A stretch of DNA of 64,000 bases from Gymnopus androsaceus JB14 (lineage: Eukaryota > Basidiomycota > Agaricomycetes > Agaricales > Omphalotaceae), in assembly GCA_009733575.1 (NCBI GenBank), contig ML769690.1, positions 1 to 64,000 of the forward strand. Reading direction: 5' to 3'. The translations under genes and the position numbers were made by a program. The notes under the pieces were generated by a model. The model had not been told where the DNA came from. It did no database searches and saw only the letters and a list, made by a program, of their open reading frames with translations. Numbering within the stretch: the stretch's first letter is position 1; every line of letters begins with the position of its first letter. Below, in pieces: positions 56,464-64,000 of this stretch.

Positions 56464-59118
56464 ATGACTTTATCCACGCGTAAGCATATGTTCCGAGACA
56501 ACCAGGTTCGTGGAATCGCATTGGATCCGAAACAAATGGATGAACCGGAATGCCGTGCTTGTATGCTTGGGAAAGCATCCAGATATCCTATTGCTCAGGT
56601 GCGATCATCGCCACGTGCGGAGAATTTTGGAGACATCTTCCACATGGACGTGTGGGGACCATCACAAGTCAGAACGGTAAACCATTGCACGTACACGCTG
56701 ACTCTAGTTGATGAAGCAACTGACTGGTTGGAGGAACCTCAAATGAAGTCGAAGGACGAGTCATTCGCACAGTACGTGGTTCTCCAAACAGGTCTCCAAA
56801 CTCAATACGGCACAACTGTTAAAGTTCTCCACTCTGATCGAGGGGGAGAATTTCTCAGTAACGAATTCACGGCATATCTGGAACGCATTGGGACACGACG
56901 ACGTCTCACGGTACACGACACCCCGGAACACAATGGTATAGCGGAACGCGCACATCGAACGTTGCTTAACGCAGTTCGAAGTCTTTTGATCTCATCAGGA
57001 CTCCCAAAATGGCTTTGGGGATTCATGATGAAATATGCGGTATATGTTTGGAACAGGACGCCGAAGAAAGCCATTCGGAATGGCCACTCCATACGAGAAA
57101 CGGTTTGGTATTAAACCGGACATTACTAATCTTCGAATCTTCGGCAGTATCGTTTATGTCAAACGAGAAAAGGAACCCGGCAAATTGGAACCACAGGCCC
57201 AGGAAGGACGCTGGATAGGACTCGAACCCGAATCGAATGGTCACTACATCTACTGGCCAACACGTCACACTGTCACAACGGAGAGGAACGTAGTTTTCTC
57301 TGACAGGCAGATCCAACCCGTTGAAGGGGAGGATGGAAATTTGGGAAATTTGGAAACATCAGTCACCGAGTCGGAACAGCCTGTCATACCAGTTCCAGAA
57401 GAAATTGCCGAACCAATTGCACCAGACGAAGTATCTGGGAAACGAGTCAGACGACCCACCAAGAAGATCAGGGACGTCATTGAAGGACTTGGAGAAGGAA
57501 GTGATGAGTTGCGACATCTTACCGCATCTCTAGGTCAGGTAACATCAGAAATCGAATCTGATCCTTTATCTGTTGCAGAAGCTATGCGACGACCTGACAG
57601 CTCCAAATGGTACGATGCCATGAAGGACGAAATCTCCAGACTCCAGGAGCGTGGAACCTATACAATTGTCACTCCACCTCCAGATGCCAATATTCTCACA
57701 TCCAAATGGGTCTATCGGACCAAGAAGGATGAACGAGGTCACATTACAGGACACCGAGCTCGTCTTGTTGTACGTGGATTTAATCAGATCCCAGACGTTG
57801 ACTACTTCCCAGACGAAACTTTCGCATCTGTCGCGAAACTTGCATCAGCCCGTGCTATACTCAGCATCGGAGCTGAGAAGAGCATGATTATTCACCAAAT
57901 GGACGTGAAATCAGCTTACCTTTACGGGAAATTGGACGACAACGAGCGCATTTTTATGAAGGCACCTCCAGGCATTGATATAGGGGTAAAACCAGGTCAA
58001 ACCTTACGGCTTAAACTCGCACTTTACGGACTTAAACAAGCCGGTCGACGATGGTACATGCGATTCAGGGAAATCATGACCCAACTAGGGTTTAAACGGT
58101 CTGATTTTGATCACGCTGTTTTCTATCGCACTAATCCCTTCACCATCATTTTCATACATGTTGACGACATGACATTGGTTACCGAAACCCTGGCCATCAT
58201 GGAGAAACTGAAGAAAGATATTGGGGCTATAATCGAAGTTGTTGATTCCGGAGAAATCCATTGGCTACTTGGGATCGAGATCCGAAGATCTCTCCATAAT
58301 AGGACGATTCACCTATCCCAGCGGTCATACATTGACGCCATACTCTCTCGCTATGGATTCTCGGATATAAAGCCACTCTCTATTCCCTTCGATCCCCACA
58401 TTCACCTCACCAAAGACCAATCACCCAAAACGGTCGAGGATATCGCTTTCATGCGCGACAAACCCTACAGAGAGGCACTTGGTGCTCTCCAGTACTTATC
58501 CGTTGCTACGAGACCTGACATCACGTATGCAGTCTCTATCCTTGCTCGCTTTTCACAAAACCCCGGCATCACTCATTGGAATGGTGTACGCCGTGTCTAC
58601 GCCTATCTCAAATACACTCGAGATTTTGGCTCAGTACGAGCAACCAGGAGACAGTCCAAGGTTACACGGATGCGGATGGTATGTCCCAAGAGGATCGACA
58701 TGCTATTTCCGGGTACGTTTTTATGTTGAATGGCGGAGCAGTATCTTGGTCGTCGAAACGACAAGATACCATTTCTTTATCCACCACGGAAGCCGAGTAT
58801 ATCGCTTTGACCCATGCGGCAAAGGAAGCGATCTGGCTTAGGAATCTTTTGTCGGAAATCTTTGGTCCAATTACTCATGCGATCCCTATCATGTCAGACA
58901 ATCAGTCCGCCATCGCATTGGCAAAGGATGATCGTTTTCATGCCAGGACCAAACACATCGATATCCGATACCACTTCATCCGCTATGTCATCGAGGAAGG
59001 TAAAATTCGTCTTACATACTGCCCTACCGAAAACATGACGGCAGACATCTTCACCAAAGCCTTACCTTCGATGAAAGCCAAACACTTCGCAGCATCCATG
59101 GGATTAGCAAAGGTTTGA
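56464..59118 (+). pseudogene. Copia pol: integrase, reverse transcriptase, RNase H (frameshifted)
   Basis: The GAG-pre-integrase end CRACMLGKASRYP leads into the integrase core: FHMDVWGP (Asp), VLHSDRGGEF (Asp) and TPEHNGIAERAHRT (Glu), so the DDE triad is present. One frameshift near 57.08 kb (between RTPKKAIRNG and MATPYEKRFG) separates it from the RT frame. RT: WVYRTKKDERG, RLVVRGFNQ, QMDVKSAYLYGKL, ALYGLKQAGRRWY and the catalytic box FIHVDDMTL. A second frameshift near 58.64 kb separates RT from RNase H, which reads GYTDADG, STTEAEYIAL, SDNQSAIALA and HIDIRYHFIR, ending KALPSMKAKHF and TGA at 59116-59118. With two shifts repaired this would be a full Copia pol, hence a fairly recent insertion despite the state of its 5' half. 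Confidence 0.85.
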
Positions 59119-59125
59119 AGGGGAG

Positions 59126-59400
59126 TGTTGGAATATCAAAGGTAAATATATTCTATCGAACTATACATGGAACGCTTTCTCGTAGTCTCCACTTGTTTGT
59201 ATCACCATCCCATGCACTCCACTACTATCGTCTCGCAGACTCCACTCAGTCTCTCGCCGTATCCACTTGCTCTCTCGCAGTACCCACTGTACCGTATGGA
59301 TAGTAGCCACAAGTATTCACGCAGTAGCCAATGTCAAAGTGGCATGCAAGAAGTGCTGCGATTGTATACACATGCTCTAGCTGGAAAAGAAGAATCATAG
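59126..59400 (+). repeat. 3' LTR of the Copia element (end approximate)
   Basis: Begins TGTTGGAATATC directly after the polypurine tract, 8 bp behind the pol stop. Contains a compact region of 'ctcgcag' and 'tccact' words and 'ctgtaccgtatggatag'. The right end is a guess; no confirmed CA end or target duplication. Confidence 0.6.
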
Positions 59401-59640
59401 CGGCTAAGTACAGCCTGCAAGTTATGTCGAAAGGGAAAAGATTTGGAATCCAGCCCAGAATTGGCGTTGATAGCAAGAAAGTCATTTAAAGATGCTGCAG
59501 TATGATATCAAAGGGCTTCGGGATGTAGAGAGAGAGTTGTATAGCGGCTGAATATAGCCTGCATATTTGGCGAAAGGTCAAATTGGCTGAGTACAGCCTG
59601 AAGTTCATACTTGAAATTCGGCTGAGTACAGCCTGAAGTT
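59401..59640. repeat. dispersed 'gcggctaagtacagcctg' repeat, several units
   Basis: Units GCGGCT(A/G)A.TA.AGCCTG at about 59400, 59535, 59589 and 59621; the last two form a short tandem (about 33 bp). A related segment including 'cctgcaagtta..gcgaaa' and ATTGGCGTTGATAG lies in the same orientation at 63705-63785, beyond the Plavaka gene. Confidence 0.5.
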
Positions 59641-59887
59641 CAGGATGAGATTGGTTCGGGATAGAAGGTTACATGAGGGGAGAAAAGAAAGGACCACGAC
59701 GGCACCAAATCGCATCTCTCCGAGATCAGACCTTACATAAGGGTTCGCGAAAGTTCCGGCTAAGCTACCCCCGGTCCGGGTGATCAAAGCGATTCATGGG
59801 AAGACCTAATTGAGGTTAAACAGCAATTTTTCATACATGCTCTTGAGACCTTAATAATGTTTAATTAATCTCAATGCCACCACAATC
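59641..59887. other. intergenic, nothing recognised
   Basis: Sequence between the repeat and the Plavaka stop codon; no feature assigned. Confidence 0.4.
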
Positions 59888-62800
59888 CTAATAGATTGTA
59901 CCGAACGTGTACTTGCTCTGAAAGTTATTCACAAAAAACCTTTTACAATTATCTAAAATGTTTGATGACTCCCAGTCCGTTGCCCAAGTTGTCCTCAATG
60001 ACATATTTGGTGTGAGCATGCAACATTGCCGGATGTTTGCCACATGTATAATATCTGCCTGTCGAGGGACTCCTTTCTCTTCCAGCCTATCAACAGCATA
60101 CATCAGGGTATCTGAGTCAGGACAATCCTTGAATTTTGAATACCACTCAATAAATGCAAGGGGCTGTCCCATGTAATTCTTCCATTCCTGGGGTGCTGGT
60201 CTTCTGAAAAGTGGTGTACCTATAGCATCTGGAAGGTAGAAAATCACTCGGATACGACCAGCGCGACATCCTGAACACAGAGGATAAGAACACAGCAGAC
60301 CCTTTGTGACATCATTTTTTCTTACCTGCAACACCTGTGGACTCCCCTGCATTGCTATCCAAGACAAGGACAGTATCAAAATGGCTAATTTCTGAATGTT
60401 TCCATATGGGTAATGCCTTTACAGTTTCTGATAATTCTTCATCTTCAAATAAGCTGAGTGGAGCAATTTTGACCTGATGCCACACATTCAATGAATCAAA
60501 AGGAAGTGGGGTTTTAAGTGCATCAGTTCTTGACTGTGGTTTTGGATGAAGTCCATTTAGAAAAAGCTTCAAACTGGTAATAAAGGTAGGTGCATGATGG
60601 TCACGAGCAATTGTGACAATGGGCTTATTTGGCTCTGGTGCACGCTTGGCCAATTGGATGCCAAAGTTCACCTTGCTGTTGTTCTCTGGTACCACCTCCT
60701 CATCACCGTTAACAACAGTGACTGATGCATCATTGTCTGCATCATTGTCAAGTCCACTCTCCTCCAATTCAATGTGGCTTTTCCATTGCCTAAAGAAATC
60801 AAAAGAAGCCACCTTTTCCTGTCAGGAGAGCTAAGTAATCATCTGTGGGAAGGCATCCCTCTTGTTACTTGCTCGCCATCCATCTTTAGCAAAAGTGATA
60901 TGAAGGTGCTCAAACGCCTCTGTATTGCCATTGTCTGTTGTCCCTTGCATCTGAATAGAGGGGACGTAGTGTAAAAGTGAATGAAATTTAGGGATATTGA
61001 AGTTCTTGCGAACTTCCTTTTCCTCGAAGAATTCCCTCTTAGCATGCCAGGAATCCAGTGCCTGTGTCATATTTGTCAGGGTTCTACCATCATGAGAAGG
61101 GTATTGTGCAAGAAGGATGAAATCCAAGAGACTGTGGGTTGCAATGATACCCCGGGAGTCTATCTTGCCAACAAGACAGGCAATAAGGATCTTTGCCAGA
61201 TTTTTTCTTTCTGGGCCAGTGACCTGACTGAGGCTGGATATGCCACCCTTGAAATGACGAACACCAAATGCAGGAGGAAGAGACTGCAGCCGGAAATCAA
61301 ACTCATCCTCAGTCATCAAGGACTGGATCCAAGCAATCAAGTGCTTTATAACCCCCTGGTATAGTTGGTGGAGAACATCTGGTGTTATTGCATCATGGAT
61401 ATCGCAGAAGGGAAATCCTTTCCAGAATGGATTATAGTCCCCACCAGCAACATCATCTTCCATTGCTATTGAATGTATATCAGTGGGAGTTTTCCCACTC
61501 AATCTAGCATTGTTGATTATTGTTTCAGTCCAGGTCTGGGTGCGATCTCTGCCAATTGTCATTTTCTCAAGAGTACTTGCTCTTTGACGACATTTGGGGC
61601 ATGTTCCATACTTGGTGCATGTAACCAAGCATTGCTCAGGATAGTCGGCCACATATGAGGAAATAATGGGGTGAACCATGCGTCGTTTGCCATCACCACT
61701 GGTCATTACTTCACCCTTGAGGCCTGCTTCCTTGAGAGGTGAGAGAACCTCCGCCATTGACCGGTGAAATAGCTCATAGTTTCGGAGGCGTAATTTTTTC
61801 TTCGAAACACCTTTTTTTTTGACCGGTTTGATGACTGAGAGATATGCAATAAGCACACAAGCCTGTGCACTTGGTTTCCGCCTAAGTGCTTTCGGAAGGT
61901 TGCCTATGGTAAGGTAGACTGGATAGGCTGCCTTCCCTCCACTGAAGTTCGTGAGTTGCGCCTTGTCGGAAGCAATGATTACAGGAGCTACAGTAGCACC
62001 AAGAGGCAACAATTTCTAGTATAGTTGGTGAGAGTTGAACTAGAAATTGATCTGCACATACGCACCTGGACAGCATGCCATCCATGTGCAGACCACATCT
62101 CGTGGAAGATACGGTCCTTCTCACTGCGGTCTTCAGTCGCAAAGAATTTCCCCGGTTTGTAGACCAAGTGCTTAGCAAAGGCAGGATCACCCCAAAGGCC
62201 ACGAATTGCTTCGAGAGAATCTCAATGATGAACAATGAAATGCTCGTTGGGCCGATCTTTGAAGGTGAACCGTTTGGTTTTCCAGGTCCCGCAACGTTCG
62301 GGGAGCTGGTCAACTATGTCGAACAGGGTCCTGGTGTCTTTGAAGGAGAGACCCAGTCAATCTTTCAACTATAAGTTGTTTAGCTACATGAAAAGGAAAC
62401 ACAGACATAATTCTCACCTCTGGTATGGCCAGTAAACGGTTGAGCGACCCGTGCCCAATCTTCTCTTTGACAGCCCATTGAGCTATTTCCCAGTCAAGCC
62501 GAGAGGAAAATGGGTGGTAGCCTGTATTAGACAAGTCTGTCTTTGCACCAAACAATCTATCCCATTGCTCTCGTATGTTCTCCTCTAAACCTGTAGAGAG
62601 GACGGCGCCGGCAGTCTCATCCCAGTCAATGACTCGAGCTTCGGGAACATCACTGAGTTGGCGGTTAATAGGCGAGTCAGGCGGAATTGAGGCAACAGGC
62701 TCCGGAGGCTGGAGGTAATGAGCATTGCGTTCATGCAGCAAGTCTTGCTGCTCTGAATATTCCTCCATGATTACATCTATCGGAACCTCATCGACCATTT

Positions 62801-63372
62801 CATCCGCGTCGACCATCTCATCCGCGTCGACCGTCTCATCCGCGTTGTCCATCTCATTCGCATCGACCATGTTGACGTCGGCCATATTATCGGTTTCAGC
62901 CACATTATCGACGTCGACCATCTCATCGATGTCCCCTTCTTCGAAGATCAATGAAGCGATCTCACTGTGATCAGAAAAGACGGAGGCTGCATCATCGTCG
63001 TCGTCGTCGTCGGTGTCGGAATCGTCGTCGTTGTCGGAATCATCATTGTTGTCGGAATTGTCGTTGTTGTCGGAATCGTCTTCGTTGTCGGAATCGTCGT
63101 CGTTGTGATCGTCGTTATCGACTTCGATATACTCAGCAGTAGTAGAGTTGCGATCATCCAGAGCTTCAGCTGGCGTTGTGTGGGGGGGGGGGATGAGAAG
63201 GCAGACGAGGAATACCGCTTGGTTCAGGTGCCAGAGCGAAATCTAATGCATAATATTGCGCATTAAAGGCGTTTTGGTGCCTGGCTTGCTGAGAGTTGCG
63301 CATATGCACCTGCAACGACCTCGATGTCGCGAACACGTCGCGGCAGCCAGAGACTTTACATGAAAACTCCAT
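59888..63372 (-). pseudogene. Plavaka-type transposase, near-complete, poly-C frameshift
   Basis: ATG 63372-63370 starts MEFSCKVSGCRDVF, a C2H2 finger ending at the His of HMRNSQQARH, as usual in Plavaka proteins. A run of ten Cs (on this strand, around 63181-63190) then puts the frame into a stop; one base more or less opens it into an Asp/Asn/Ser-rich acidic region and on to YHPFSSRLDWEIAQWAVKEK. Later exons give IFHEMWSAHGWHAVQ, then a long uninterrupted exon (62012-60831): VIIASDKAQLTNFSG (Asp), PEQCLVTCTKYGTCPKCRQR, ITPDVLHQLYQGVIKHLIAW and NTEAFEHLHITFAKDGWRAS (Glu). The C-terminal exons include HFDTVLVLDSNAGESTGVAG and, after an intron, RVIFYLPDAIG. The fold is a DDE transposase known from Agaricomycetes. 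Except for the homopolymer, I see no lesion, so it may be the youngest transposase here. Confidence 0.85.
62951..63160. repeat. trinucleotide-rich tract encoding an Asp/Asn/Ser repeat
   Basis: Plus-strand TCG/TCATTG/GTCGGAA repeats read on the minus strand as (D)DSDN(D/E)D units within the Plavaka N-terminal region. Confidence 0.7.
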
Positions 63373-63790
63373 TGGCGAGGTTGGAGATCTAGAAGACAAC
63401 AAGATGGGAATGGGGCATAATAAATAGTCGACTCGGTGCGCAAAGCACATGGCAAAAAGAAGGCACGAACCGATAAGAAGTGCACCCAGGAAGGAAGATT
63501 GGGGCATAATAGAGAGAGCACATGTCAAATTTTCAGAATCGATGAAGGCATGGATTGATAAGAAGTGCACACAGGAAGGAAGATTTATTCTTGGAATCGA
63601 AGTATTAATCACCCGCTAAAGTTTTATGGAATTGACCAATAACTGGCCGGTAGAAAGGATTGGGGGTGAACGGGAAATGAAGGCGATCGTCGCAAAGTTA
63701 CACAGCGGCCTGCAAGTTAGGGCGAAAAGAACAAGACTCGGAGGTCGGCTGATCACAGCCCTGATTGGCGTTGATAGTAAAACAATTCCT
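63373..63790. repeat. short duplication and dispersed repeat upstream of Plavaka
   Basis: 'ggggcataata' (63413 and 63501) and 'gataagaagtgcac.caggaaggaagatt' (63474 and 63557) occur twice about 85 bp apart, an imperfect tandem duplication spanning about 63413-63595. The 63705-63785 part matches the repeat near 59400 in direct orientation. Confidence 0.55.
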
Positions 63791-63879
63791 TGACATTGAC
63801 CATGGAAGTCTCGATTCGTAACAGGGACTTCTGAGCTCAGAGGTCTCTGTTGCGAATCGAAATATCCATGGTGAAGTCA
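63791..63879. repeat. 89-bp imperfect palindrome
   Basis: TGACATTGACCATGGAAGTC at the left mirrors 'gatatttccatggtgaagtca'-like sequence at the right; the centre is GAGCTC at about 63833-63838. Arms include TCGATTCGTAACAGGGACTT and its near complement. A further 'acgaatcgacgcg..atggtgaagtca' word follows at 63891, so the palindrome is part of a repeated sequence. Confidence 0.55.
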
Positions 63880-64000
63880 AGAGAACTTTTACGAATCGAC
63901 GCGTTTATGGTGAAGTCACCTGAACCCTAAGTCTGATACGTTGGGATCCATGATCTTCAAGTTGGGAGACGTATCGAGCAGCTAAAGCCGTTTATACGCA

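Larger units (their letters stand above)
51999..59400 (+). mobile_element. Copia-type LTR retrotransposon, 5' half degraded
   Basis: A TGTT start at 51999 and another at 59126 head related sequences; the latter follows a polypurine tract (GGTTTGAAGGGGAG). Shared blocks include 'tagtctccacttgtttgta' and 'cacaagtatt.acgcagtag'. Between them lie a gag remnant (53.8-54.2 kb) and a pol region with integrase before reverse transcriptase, the Copia order. The right limit is uncertain because the end of the 3' LTR could not be fixed. The left half is full of small insertions relative to the right-hand copy. Confidence 0.75.

Overview
The window reads as a transposon-rich, gene-poor stretch of a mushroom-type (Agaricomycete) fungal genome. 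Support comes from short GT-AG introns of about 50-60 nt, two KDZ-type (Kyakuja-Dileera-Zisupton) DNA transposases, a Plavaka-type transposase, a TET/JBP-like 2-oxoglutarate dioxygenase of the fungal kind, a LINE with Tad1-like ORF layout, a Copia element, and many MITE-like inverted-repeat elements. No CRISPR, rRNA or convincing tRNA was seen. Coordinates of multi-exon genes are outer limits and exon borders are approximate.

Layout. 1-11.2 kb: almost no coding signal; several MITE-like elements (926-1078, 2332-2502, 4838-5004, 6072-6219, 6365-6487, 10128-10358), microsatellites and diffuse repeats. 11.5-14.3 kb: a damaged multi-exon gene joining a Cys-containing domain, a transposase-like middle and a DnaQ/WRN-type 3'-5' exonuclease domain. 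15.4-33.7 kb: a unit bounded by about 76-bp inverted repeats, which I interpret as one large KDZ transposon. It carries a KDZ transposase (-), a divergent TET/JBP-like dioxygenase (+), a small basic protein (+), a coiled-coil protein with an RNase H1-N-like C-terminal part (-) and a large uncharacterised fungal-family protein (+). Inside it sits a 7-kb LINE with a poly(A) tail and 12-bp target duplication, itself split by a 691-bp palindromic TA-flanked element. A further 439-bp TA-flanked MITE splits an exon of the large gene. Without the insertions the unit would be about 10.9 kb.

33.8-40.6 kb: an uncharacterised two-copy-domain protein (+), a truncated mitochondrial PDK/BCKDK-like kinase gene (-), a fragment of a 26S proteasome ATPase resembling Rpt1 (-) and unassigned reading frames. 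40.88-45.28 kb: a 4.4-kb fold-back element, TA-flanked, made of inverted arrays of a 53-bp satellite around a hairpin core. 45.6-51.8 kb: a second, CxC2-type KDZ transposase (-) followed upstream by a KOW-like gene (-). 52-59.4 kb: a Copia retrotransposon whose 5' half is abnormally G-poor and indel-rich, while its integrase-RT-RNase H half is readable. 59.9-63.4 kb: a nearly complete Plavaka transposase (-), apparently disabled only by a poly-C frameshift. 63.4-64 kb: short duplications and a palindrome.

The main point is the nested KDZ unit: a DNA transposon that appears to travel with a DNA-modification enzyme and at least three further accessory genes, later broken up by other elements. 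All functional statements are read from motifs by eye; none was checked by a database search.
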